Of a DNA stretch of 64,000 nucleotides, positions 12,427 through 19,807 are shown piece by piece (positions within the stretch are counted from its first letter, which is position 1; each line of letters opens with the position of its first letter). Origin of the DNA: Candidatus Competibacteraceae bacterium. GTDB lineage: Bacteria; Pseudomonadota; Gammaproteobacteria; Competibacterales; Competibacteraceae. The stretch is taken from positions 2,232,001 to 2,296,000 of the forward strand of contig CP065007.1 of NCBI GenBank assembly GCA_016699715.1. Reading direction: 5' to 3'. The notes beneath the pieces were generated by a model. The model was not told where the DNA came from, searched no databases, and saw only the letters and a list, made by a program, of their open reading frames with translations. A program made the translations under genes and the position numbers.

Positions 12427-14478
12427 ATGAATCGCCAGCCACATTTTTCGAATCCGGTAGCGATCGTTCTGATGCTGAGCGCGGTGCTGAACGGGTGTAG
12501 CGACAGCCAGGGGCAGGCCAACGCTCAAGTCGCCAAAGCATCCACCGTCGCGACTACGGTGCGCTATCCGCAGGGCGATTTTCGCAGTCCGCTGACCTTT
12601 AGCAATCCCTACGCCCACATTCCCGCGCAATGTCATATCGAAACGTCGCGCGGCACGCAGAACGCTTGTCTGTTCTGCCACACTAACGGTGCCTATCGGG
12701 CCGGTCTGGGCAACAATTTCCCGCAGGCCGGCGCCGAGCCACGCCTCGGTGACTTGCAACTCGAGTACTCCTTTACCCCCTTCAGCTCCTTCAGCCCCTT
12801 CACGTCTTCGCCGAGCCGCAATCCTTGGGAGAATACCCTGACCCCGGAAAAGTTGCGGGAAGCGGTCGCGGCGCTGGGTATCGATCCCCAGACCTGGGAT
12901 ATGGAAGGCTATATTCGCCAGGACAATTGGTGGGCGGCTTTCGCGCAACGGCCCGGCGATCCTCGCGATTGGGATAGCGGTGTGGAAACGCCGTTTCGAC
13001 TGTTTCCGGGACTGGACCCGGCGGATTTGCCCGCGGACGCCGACGGTTTCGTCCGCTCCGACACGGCGGGCAATGGCCTCTTCCAGGACGGTGCGGGGCG
13101 TTGGATCACCGGTTGGCGGGCGGTGAACTTCATGCCCTACGGCCTCTTTACTCCGATGACCGGTTCGGTTTCGGGTATTTACATCCGGTTGCCCAAGTCG
13201 TTCATGCAGCGCGAGGACGGTGGTTTCGATCTGGAGCTATATGCCCGGAATCTCGATTTGGTGGAACGGGCGATTCAGGATCGCCCGCGCGAGGAGGACG
13301 GCGCAAGCTATCGGGGCGCGGCGCAAGCCGTTGCGCTTGAGCGCGGTCTGTATCCGGTCGGTACCGAGTTCGCTCATCCCCTGCATTACGTGGACGTGAT
13401 GGCGGACGGTCGTGACCCCACGATCAGTCCCTATCCCGGCACTCGTGCCCGCCGGGTCAAGGAAGTCCGCTATATGTACAAGTGGAAAGCATTCCATCCG
13501 AGCCAATTCCGCCCCGGTATCAAGGAAGAAGGCGCGCCGGTATACGGCAATGATGCGCAGGGTTGGGTGGACAATGGCGTGGGTTGGTATCTGGCCGGGT
13601 ATATCGAGGATGAAAATGGCGCGTTACGCCCCCAGGATCGTGAGGAGATGACCCAGTGCATCGGTTGCCATAGTGGTGTCGCCACCACCGAGTTTTCACA
13701 ATTTACCTCGGGGACCGGTAATACTGTGGACTCGACCTGGGCGTTGCCACGCAAGTTCCCCGGCGAACCGGGATGGCGGGAAATGGACTATCTACGCTAT
13801 CTCGCCCAAGCGGACACGCCGCCGGACCAGACGCCCGGCATCGCCCAATTGGGTGATCCGCTGAATCGGGGACTAAACAAGGGCGAGTTTCGTCACTTTC
13901 TGGACAATGTGGTGGGCGTCAGCCTGTATGGGGACATGCCCGCCGCCATCGAGCGCTTTTTCGCCGCCGCCATCCAGCCCGCCAAGGGCTATGCCCGTGC
14001 ATGGCCGGCGCTCGATACCAGCAGCGCCTCGGCGTTTCAAGGCAGTCAGGCGGAGCGGCAGCGCTTGCTGCGCGATCTCACCGCGCGGGGTGGCTATCTG
14101 ACCGCCGACGGTGCGATTCGCGGCGAACTGCTTTATCCGCCTCGGGAAGACGCCTTGGCCGCCGCGCGTCGCTACCGGCAAGTAGTGGTAACCCAGCGCT
14201 ACAACAAGGGCAAGGATGTCTTCCCGGAAACGCCGGTGACCTACCGTTATTTCCGGGAAGAAGCGGAAGGCTTCGCGCATCAGGATGGGCAGCCCTATCG
14301 AGTGGGGGAGGTCGTCACTGACCGACCGGTGGATCTGAGCGATCCCGCCTTGATGACCCATGGGGTCGGCAGCGCCGAAACCTTGAACGATCCCGAACGG
14401 CCGTTCGAAACCGGTGGCACCTATCTCCCGGATTATCTGCCCTTGCTGGCCGAACCCTTGCGCTTCGAGGGCGATTGA
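12427..14478 (+). CDS. Diheme cytochrome c-type lipoprotein
   Basis: The 683-residue product begins with a lipoprotein signal (LNGC lipobox near residue 24) and contains two CxxCH heme-attachment motifs: CLFCH at about residue 81 and CIGCH at about residue 411. It is therefore expected to be a membrane-anchored periplasmic or outer-membrane diheme protein. An extra CH pair precedes the first motif (residues 69-70). The rest is tryptophan- and tyrosine-rich and does not match a named enzyme I can identify. It follows the PhoX-like lipoprotein gene, separated by a terminator and an 8-bp repeat. A shared pathway is possible but unproven. It ends at a strong bidirectional hairpin. Confidence 0.75.
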   Translation: MNRQPHFSNPVAIVLMLSAVLNGCSDSQGQANAQVAKASTVATTVRYPQGDFRSPLTFSNPYAHIPAQCHIETSRGTQNACLFCHTNGAYRAGLGNNFPQAGAEPRLGDLQLEYSFTPFSSFSPFTSSPSRNPWENTLTPEKLREAVAALGIDPQTWDMEGYIRQDNWWAAFAQRPGDPRDWDSGVETPFRLFPGLDPADLPADADGFVRSDTAGNGLFQDGAGRWITGWRAVNFMPYGLFTPMTGSVSGIYIRLPKSFMQREDGGFDLELYARNLDLVERAIQDRPREEDGASYRGAAQAVALERGLYPVGTEFAHPLHYVDVMADGRDPTISPYPGTRARRVKEVRYMYKWKAFHPSQFRPGIKEEGAPVYGNDAQGWVDNGVGWYLAGYIEDENGALRPQDREEMTQCIGCHSGVATTEFSQFTSGTGNTVDSTWALPRKFPGEPGWREMDYLRYLAQADTPPDQTPGIAQLGDPLNRGLNKGEFRHFLDNVVGVSLYGDMPAAIERFFAAAIQPAKGYARAWPALDTSSASAFQGSQAERQRLLRDLTARGGYLTADGAIRGELLYPPREDALAAARRYRQVVVTQRYNKGKDVFPETPVTYRYFREEAEGFAHQDGQPYRVGEVVTDRPVDLSDPALMTHGVGSAETLNDPERPFETGGTYLPDYLPLLAEPLRFEGD

Positions 14479-14501
14479 AACGGTTGAGATCGATGAGATT
14501 G

Positions 14502-14526
14502 AAAACCCGCCGAACGGCGGGTTTTT
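14502..14526. terminator. Bidirectional terminator between convergent genes
   Basis: The perfect 8-bp stem AACCCGCC/GGCGGGTT with a GAAC loop is flanked by A residues on the left and T residues on the right. It can therefore terminate both the cytochrome gene (+) and the TAXI gene (-), which converge here. Confidence 0.85.
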
Positions 14527-14532
14527 CTTGGG

Positions 14533-15516
14533 TCACTTGAGCGCCTGAGCCACGCAGGGTGACAGATGCGGCGCTTTCAGCAGCGCCTCCCGGTCGATGG
14601 TCACGCTTTTCCATTTGGAGTGGCCGCTACCGCGCAGCCCGTCCAGGTTGTCGTACACCATTCTGGCGAAGCGGCCGATGGCTCGGCAGCGATCTTCGTC
14701 CGGACCTTTGTCACTGGTAAACAGCACGGTGCCGACCGTCAGGGTAGCGACCTCCTGGTCCTGCCAGCCGTAGGTACCGGCCGGGATCGTGGCTGCTTGG
14801 TAGAAAGACTGAAAAATATCGTTTTTGGCTGCGTTTTCCGGCATCGTCACGGAGACCAGATGCGGTTGCTCGCCGGTTTCGAATGGGCGAGCGAACAGTC
14901 GGGCCGGCGCGCCGACCACATAGATCATCGCATCCACCTGCCCCTGGCGCAGGGCATCGAGGGCGGCGACCGCATCCAACTCCAGTTGCGCGGCCGGCTT
15001 GATCTGGAAGAGTTCAAGCAGGATCGAGGCGGTACTATAGGTGCCGCTGACCACATCGCCCATCGCCACCTTTTTGCCGTTCAGATCGGCGAACTGCTTG
15101 ATCTCGGGCGACTTGGCCAGCACATGGACTTCCTCCTGGTACAAGGGCAGCACCAGTTGCATCGAGTTGACGACGTTCCGTAATTCCTCGGCATCCGCGT
15201 CGTCGCCGGCGGCGGCCTGCATCGCTATCAGGCTCAGCGTGTCAAACTGGCTTAGGCCGAGCTGGATCGAGGGGTATTCATAAACCTTGAAGATATTTTC
15301 CAGCGAGCCGGCCGATGGAATCACATCGAGATCGATCCGGTGACGAACAGCGAGCTTTTTCAGGTCCCGACCGATCTGGTAGTAAGTGCCGGCCTCGCGC
15401 CCGGTCATCAGGCTCAGTTCGGTGTCGGCGGGTTGCGATGAGGATTCCTGCGCTCGCGCCGGACCGACCAGCGGGAAGAGGCACAGACAGAGACCGAGAG
15501 CGAACAGTCTTTTCAT
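14533..15516 (-). CDS. TAXI-family TRAP transporter solute-binding protein
   Basis: The 327-residue product has a cleavable signal peptide (MKRLFALGLCLCLF... ending ARAQ) and the features of TAXI periplasmic binding proteins: an N-terminal TGREAGTYYQIGRDL segment, a QLGLSQFDTL strand, the LNGKKVAMGDVVSGTYSTA motif, and a C-terminal region similar to other TAXI proteins. These proteins deliver organic acids or amino acids such as glutamate to TRAP permeases. No permease gene lies nearby, so this is an orphan binding component, either serving a permease encoded elsewhere or acting as a sensor. A GGAG ribosome site precedes ATG 15516. Confidence 0.85.
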   Translation of the reverse strand: MKRLFALGLCLCLFPLVGPARAQESSSQPADTELSLMTGREAGTYYQIGRDLKKLAVRHRIDLDVIPSAGSLENIFKVYEYPSIQLGLSQFDTLSLIAMQAAAGDDADAEELRNVVNSMQLVLPLYQEEVHVLAKSPEIKQFADLNGKKVAMGDVVSGTYSTASILLELFQIKPAAQLELDAVAALDALRQGQVDAMIYVVGAPARLFARPFETGEQPHLVSVTMPENAAKNDIFQSFYQAATIPAGTYGWQDQEVATLTVGTVLFTSDKGPDEDRCRAIGRFARMVYDNLDGLRGSGHSKWKSVTIDREALLKAPHLSPCVAQALK

Positions 15517-15552
15517 GAGAAGGCTCCAGATGAAGTCGGTGGGGGGCGGAGA

Positions 15553-16269
15553 TCAGTTGAGCGAGAATTCGGCGCGACAGCCGCGATCCACCCAGACCCC
15601 GCGGCGGTCGTAGCCCCAGGTATCGTTGTAGCGGCAGGCGCTCCTGCTCAGTTGGCGGTAAAGCCGCACGCCGTTGCGGGTAGCGGCCCGGCAGTGCCGG
15701 TAATCGCCGTTGGATTCGCAGCGGAGAGTTGGATAAGGGTGGTCGGGACCGTCCTCTTTGTTGCGCTCCGCGAGCACCGCTCCAAGGACGCCCAACGCAA
15801 TCACGCCGCCGACGATGGCCGCCGTATTGTCCTTGCCTTTCTGTTTGCCGTCACCGCCGCTGCTGCCGGTATACAGTTGAAAGTCGCCTCGGCAGCCGCG
15901 ATCCACCCAGACCCCGCGGCGATCGTAACCCCAGGTGTCGTTGTAACGGCAGGCGCTCTTGCTCAGTTGGCGATAAAGCTGTACGCCGTCCCGAGTATCG
16001 GCGCGGCAGTGGCGGTAGCCCTGGTCGGTGGATTCGCAGCGGACAGTGGCGCCGTGCTCACCCCGGTGGCGGCCTCGTTCGCCGCCATAATGATCAGCAT
16101 CGTTACGGCGATCATCGTTGTAGCGCCCGCTACTGTACGGTTGGGCATCGCTGGGTGTGGGGCTGACCAGCGCGAGCAGGAAGATCGCAACCAGCAGGGT
16201 CGGCCAAGCCCGTCGGCAACGCGGCTTGCCGGCGCAATGAGTGGCCGATTTGAGATCCATACGGTTCAT
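15553..16269 (-). CDS. Secreted protein with two DUF3011 domains
   Basis: The product (238 residues from ATG 16269; a GTG at 16278 is an alternative) has a signal peptide or membrane anchor and two copies of DUF3011. Each copy has the pattern RCES...YRHCRA-TR-GV-LYRQLS-SACRYNDTWGYDRRGVWVDRGCR. Between them lies a Lys/Gly stretch and one hydrophobic segment (AAIVGGVIALGVLGAVLAE), so the two copies may sit on different sides of the membrane or flank a glycine-zipper-like helix. The DNA of the two copies is nearly identical over about 80 bases, showing recent duplication or gene conversion. DUF3011 has no known function; its four cysteines per copy suggest disulfides in the periplasm. Confidence 0.75.
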   Translation of the reverse strand: MNRMDLKSATHCAGKPRCRRAWPTLLVAIFLLALVSPTPSDAQPYSSGRYNDDRRNDADHYGGERGRHRGEHGATVRCESTDQGYRHCRADTRDGVQLYRQLSKSACRYNDTWGYDRRGVWVDRGCRGDFQLYTGSSGGDGKQKGKDNTAAIVGGVIALGVLGAVLAERNKEDGPDHPYPTLRCESNGDYRHCRAATRNGVRLYRQLSRSACRYNDTWGYDRRGVWVDRGCRAEFSLN

Positions 16270-16428
16270 AAGAGACACTCTGTCTGATGATGTGCAATTA
16301 ATTATAGTCTTGCCCTCAGCCCGCGCCGGAATCTAGGGTGGCGGGACTGGCCACCGCCGACCGGCCGGGCGGAAGCGGATGGAGCGTCAAGCGATACTGT
16401 GTAATGGAAATTGTTAGAGGGTGAAACC

Positions 16429-17238
16429 ATGGTAGCGAAGACGATGACCGTGAACGTGATCGGATTTATGGAAAGAGATCGCCGGATGATTCGCAATATC
16501 CTGTCGGTGGCCGGCAGCAACGAGTGTACTTATCTCATGGCGGACGCTGGCCATGAATTGGTCGATATTCTGATCATCAACGCCGACGATCCGGCGGCCA
16601 TGGTGGCTTGGAACGAATATCGGGAGATCGATATGGACATCGGTGTTATTTTCGCCTCGGCCAACTCGCGGTTTGGATCGGAGCACATTTGTGTCAAACG
16701 ACCGTTGATCGCCAGTCAGTTACACGGTGTGCTGGCCTTGGGGGCGACGCGGAAAGAGCCGGCGTCGGGGCTGGTGCCGCACAAGCACCAGGCGCTCAAT
16801 AAGAGCTTTCTGTTTCGTAACATGTCCCCCAGCCATTTGGAGAAGATCGTCGCTTTGTCGCGGGTGGTGACGTTGCCCGCCCAGCATGTAGTGTTCCAGG
16901 TGGCCGATACGGGCACGGAGATGTGCGTGGTCTTGAGTGGGCGTCTGAAGGTCAGCGTGGCTAACCGGGAAGGGCGGGAAATCGTACTGGGCACGGTCGG
17001 GCCGGGTGAGATCGTCGGCGAGATCGCCATGCTCGATGGCCGGGGCCGCTCGGCGACCGCAATGACTCTGACGCCCTGCGAGTTATTGATGATCCATCGC
17101 CGGGATTTCATACCGTTTCTGGAGCAGAATCCCAAGGCGGCGATCGACCTGATCAGCGTGTTGGCGCTACGGCTACGGCTTAACACCGAGCAGTTGACTG
17201 AACTGATTGCCGAGGAAGAGTCACCGCGTCCGGAGTGA
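16429..17238 (+). CDS. Cyclic-nucleotide-binding domain protein with N-terminal receiver-like region
   Basis: The 269-residue product has a C-terminal cyclic-nucleotide-binding domain (from about residue 125): SPSHLEKIVALSRVV, VLSGRLKVSV, then the phosphate-binding cassette with GEIVGEIAMLDGRGRSATA. No helix-turn-helix follows, so it is not a Crp-type transcription factor. The first 110 residues have alternating strands and helices (NVIGFMERDR, VDILIINADDP, IGVIFASAN, KRPLIASQL) resembling a degenerate receiver domain without the usual phospho-acceptor Asp pattern. The ATG at 16429 has a GAGGG site about 6 bases upstream. It probably acts as a ligand-dependent adaptor; partner unknown. Confidence 0.7.
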   Translation: MVAKTMTVNVIGFMERDRRMIRNILSVAGSNECTYLMADAGHELVDILIINADDPAAMVAWNEYREIDMDIGVIFASANSRFGSEHICVKRPLIASQLHGVLALGATRKEPASGLVPHKHQALNKSFLFRNMSPSHLEKIVALSRVVTLPAQHVVFQVADTGTEMCVVLSGRLKVSVANREGREIVLGTVGPGEIVGEIAMLDGRGRSATAMTLTPCELLMIHRRDFIPFLEQNPKAAIDLISVLALRLRLNTEQLTELIAEEESPRPE

Positions 17239-17330
17239 GGGCGCGAAGGGCGACGCGGCGGCTATTGCAGTCATGACGGCAAACCGGGTAGCGTGTTACC
17301 CCACTTGTGAAAATCTCGCTAACAACAATG

Positions 17331-17365
17331 CCCGCCGTGCCCGCGGCGGGAGCCACAGGGGGCTC
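17331..17365 (+). promoter_or_regulatory. Two leader hairpins covering the thrH ribosome site
   Basis: Just before thrH lie a 7-bp hairpin (CCCGCCG/CGGCGGG, 17331-17350) and, overlapping its last base, a 5-bp hairpin (GAGCC/GGCTC, 17350-17365). The AGGGGG ribosome-binding site (17357-17362) lies in the loop and right arm of the second. The two compete for one base. This could tune translation, but no known riboswitch is recognised. Confidence 0.3.
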
Positions 17366-17367
17366 TC

Positions 17368-17976
17368 ATGGAACTTGCTTGCCTGGACCTGGAAGGGGTC
17401 CTGGTTCCGGAAATCTGGATCAACGTCGCCGAGCGTACCGGTATCGAGGCGCTGCGACTGACTACCCGCGACATTCCCGACTACGACCAGTTGATGCGGC
17501 GGCGACTGGGACTGCTGGACCAGCACGGTTTGAAGTTGTCCGATATCCAGCGGGTGATCGCCGACATGGGACCGGTGGAGGGCGCGCGCGAGTTCCTGGA
17601 CTGGTTGCGCGAGCGGTTTCAGGTGGTGATTCTGTCGGACACCTTCTACGAATTCGCCATGCCCTTGATGCGGCAACTGGGTTGGCCGACCTTGTTTTGC
17701 CACCGCTTGGAGGTGCTCGACGACCGGGTTATCAACTATGTGCTGCGGCAGGCCGACGGTAAGCGGCAGGCGGTGCGGGCGTTCCACGCGCTTGACTTCC
17801 GGGTGATCGCCGCCGGCGATTCCTACAACGACACCGCGATGCTGGCGGAGGCCGAGGCCGGTATCCTGTTCCGGCCACCGCAAAACGTGATCGATGAATT
17901 CCCGCAATTCCCGGTAGCACGGACCTTCGAGGAACTGCGCGAACAGTTCCGTAAAGCCAGCGTTCGTTCACTGTAA
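17368..17976 (+). CDS. thrH: ThrH bifunctional phosphoserine phosphatase/homoserine phosphotransferase
   Basis: ThrH is a HAD-family enzyme described in Pseudomonas aeruginosa; it removes phosphate from phosphoserine and can transfer it to homoserine. The 202-residue product closely follows that family: the N-terminal nucleophile motif [11 protein letters not shown], the [11 protein letters not shown] cap segment, [10 protein letters not shown] carrying the second HAD motif, and the [12 protein letters not shown] motif binding magnesium. The Glu in place of the second Asp of the DxD motif is normal for ThrH, not a defect. The ATG at 17368 follows an AGGGGG site. It appears to be a single-gene unit. 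Confidence 0.92.
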   Translation: MELACLDLEGVLVPEIWINVAERTGIEALRLTTRDIPDYDQLMRRRLGLLDQHGLKLSDIQRVIADMGPVEGAREFLDWLRERFQVVILSDTFYEFAMPLMRQLGWPTLFCHRLEVLDDRVINYVLRQADGKRQAVRAFHALDFRVIAAGDSYNDTAMLAEAEAGILFRPPQNVIDEFPQFPVARTFEELREQFRKASVRSL

Positions 17977-18333
17977 GCGCCGCCGGCTCCATCCGCCCGC
18001 TTGCCGGGCGAGGATCCGTTCAGCCCGGCAGCAGGTTCGCCGCCGTTGCGCCTTGGGATTCCTTGAGCAGCCGCTGTGACGGACGGAATTGAGATAGGGT
18101 TTTCGCTTTAGATCTCAGGATGTTCGCTTGATTACCCTATGTGATGCTCAGGTTGGTCAGCAGATCTTTACATCCATGGCTCTCTTCAATGAATAGTGCC
18201 CGACTCAGGAGCGGAAATTCCCCTATCCCCCCTTTTTCAAAGGGAGGGCGCCGTGCCAGCATGTAGGGTAGCAAAAGCGGATGTAAGCGAAAGCCCTGAT
18301 GATTCGCTCGCCCTTATCGCAATTTTCCGAGCA
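17977..18333. other. Noncoding region after thrH with a short palindrome
   Basis: No coding pattern is convincing in these 357 bases. A short palindrome, CCCTTT-TTC-AAAGGG (18230-18244), sits inside a C-rich/G-rich stretch resembling dispersed intergenic repeats of the type AAATCCCCC...TTTTTCAAAGGGGG. Base composition changes to AT-richer toward the next two genes, suggesting this is one edge of an inserted segment. Confidence 0.45.
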
Positions 18334-19104
18334 TTACGATGAACGAAGGCCCTTAAAGAGAGTGTGGGTCATCATGGCAGCTATGGCAACCATACCAAAA
18401 CCAAGCACCCAGAGGATATCGATTGGGGAACCAGTTGCGTATTGCTCAGTAAAGACTAAATAGGTGTAGATCTGATTACCTAAGAAGTAAAGTACGAGCC
18501 CCCCTAGTACATACCACCATGCTTTCCCCACTACGCCCCCATATAATGCGGAGGCAACCAACATGGTCGCCATGAGTAAAATAGGATCAAAAACAATATA
18601 ACAAACTGAAACCAAGAGAATAATCCCTCCTTCAGAAAGGCCGCTCCAATTTGCCATCAAAGAGAGGCCCAAGGCTCCGAAAAACAAGAGCACGGAAACT
18701 ATTTTTCCCCATAAAGGGGGCACAACTCCCAAAGTATTTTTTAGTAAAAACAAGGCCACAATAACTAATGGGACTAAAGCAAGATAGCCGATATCTGAAT
18801 AATAAGGATAAGGAGTCTCCGCTCCGTTGTTGAGTAATGGATAGGCACTGAATAAGGCGGCACCAATTCCCCAAGCCAGCATACCGCTGCCTAACAATCC
18901 CCATACCTTGCGCATTGCATTTCCTGTCGGAAAGTCCAGCGCAGTCCTATAACACAAGATAGCACTAAAAACCGGGGAAAGCGTTTGTATTACGTTTGAA
19001 TAATACAATCGAAGTGCGGCATCCGCATCGAAAATAGCAAATACCACAATCATGAAACTCAGAATCAACCAGATCGCCATTATGGCCAGAGAAGCAGGTG
19101 TCAT
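18334..19104 (-). CDS. Integral membrane protein of unknown function
   Basis: The 256-residue protein is almost entirely hydrophobic, with about seven or eight predicted membrane helices, including LAIMAIWLILSFMIVVFAIF, IGYLALVPLVIVALFLL, VLLFFGALGLSLMA and VLGFGMVAIAAMM. It resembles the membrane sensor modules found at the front of some GGDEF/PAS proteins, but no output domain is attached. A strong GGAAGGAGA ribosome site lies 7 bases before ATG 19104. The DNA is visibly AT-richer than its neighbours and the codons differ, hinting at transfer. It lies 65 bp downstream of the gene at 19170-19706, likely in one transcript. Confidence 0.65.
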   Translation of the reverse strand: MTPASLAIMAIWLILSFMIVVFAIFDADAALRLYYSNVIQTLSPVFSAILCYRTALDFPTGNAMRKVWGLLGSGMLAWGIGAALFSAYPLLNNGAETPYPYYSDIGYLALVPLVIVALFLLKNTLGVVPPLWGKIVSVLLFFGALGLSLMANWSGLSEGGIILLVSVCYIVFDPILLMATMLVASALYGGVVGKAWWYVLGGLVLYFLGNQIYTYLVFTEQYATGSPIDILWVLGFGMVAIAAMMTHTLFKGLRSS

Positions 19105-19169
19105 ATTTAAGTCTCCTTCCAGAAGGTTATTAGGCCAAAATTATCAGTAAAATCATTGGCATCTAAAAT

Positions 19170-19706
19170 TTATAGGTTTATTTTTTCATACAACGATCTA
19201 AACATGATTTCCACTTGATCTTTGCTCAGCATCAGCAGGGCTTTTTCCTTGCATTGGTCCAAAAAATTTCCAGGGTTTTGATCGATAGGATAAGATTCGG
19301 CAATCTTATCGATTTCTTTTACGATCCCAGGACCATAAATTTTTTTGAGCAATACTTCCACTTCCTGTCGTATTTCGTGCGGGTCAACGGCGTTGGTAAT
19401 ACCATCGGAAAGCAATCTTATATTTTTTAAAACGCTTAAAATAGATGGGGCATCGGATTCTTTGTCGCTGCTATCCACATCGGAATGCGGCATGAAAACA
19501 ACTTCTTCGACCCCTAAAGATAGCATTTTTTCAAGAGCGGCTTCATTCGTTTCCTGAGAGTAATTGATGCCTAAAATCTCTCCTTGTCCAACTAAAATCG
19601 TCCCACTGCGCTTAGAGGAGCCCTCTCTAACATAAATATAAATTTTACCTGATTTTCTCTCTCTATTTACCGATAAAAGAGTATTGTAAAACTGTTGTAG
19701 AAACAT
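19170..19706 (-). CDS. Hypothetical protein, DUF4388-like N-terminus
   Basis: The 178-residue product is soluble and acidic. The first 65 residues (LLSVNRERKSGKIYIYV, GTILVGQGEILGINYS, EAALEKMLSLGVEEVVF) resemble the DUF4388/PatA-type module found in signalling proteins. The C-terminal half, with VEVLLKKIYGPGIVKEIDKIAES and QVEIMFRSLYEKI, is helical and similar in feel to small C-terminal domains of such proteins; this assignment is tentative. A GAAGGGGG site precedes ATG 19706. With the downstream membrane protein it forms an AT-rich two-gene unit between thrH and fumarase, possibly a sensor pair acquired by transfer. Confidence 0.6.
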   Translation of the reverse strand: MFLQQFYNTLLSVNRERKSGKIYIYVREGSSKRSGTILVGQGEILGINYSQETNEAALEKMLSLGVEEVVFMPHSDVDSSDKESDAPSILSVLKNIRLLSDGITNAVDPHEIRQEVEVLLKKIYGPGIVKEIDKIAESYPIDQNPGNFLDQCKEKALLMLSKDQVEIMFRSLYEKINL

Positions 19707-19807
19707 AACATGCCCCCTTCACAATAAAATTTTCCAAGCGGGACTACGCTGCCTGACAAGTTGGATGGACAGGGCGCGTTTCCGTCACCCTGTCCGCCAT
19801 TTCAAAC

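Noticed and set aside
17368..17976. Glu instead of the second Asp in the HAD nucleophile motif as a sign of inactivation
   Set aside because: The DLEG motif is the normal form in ThrH proteins.
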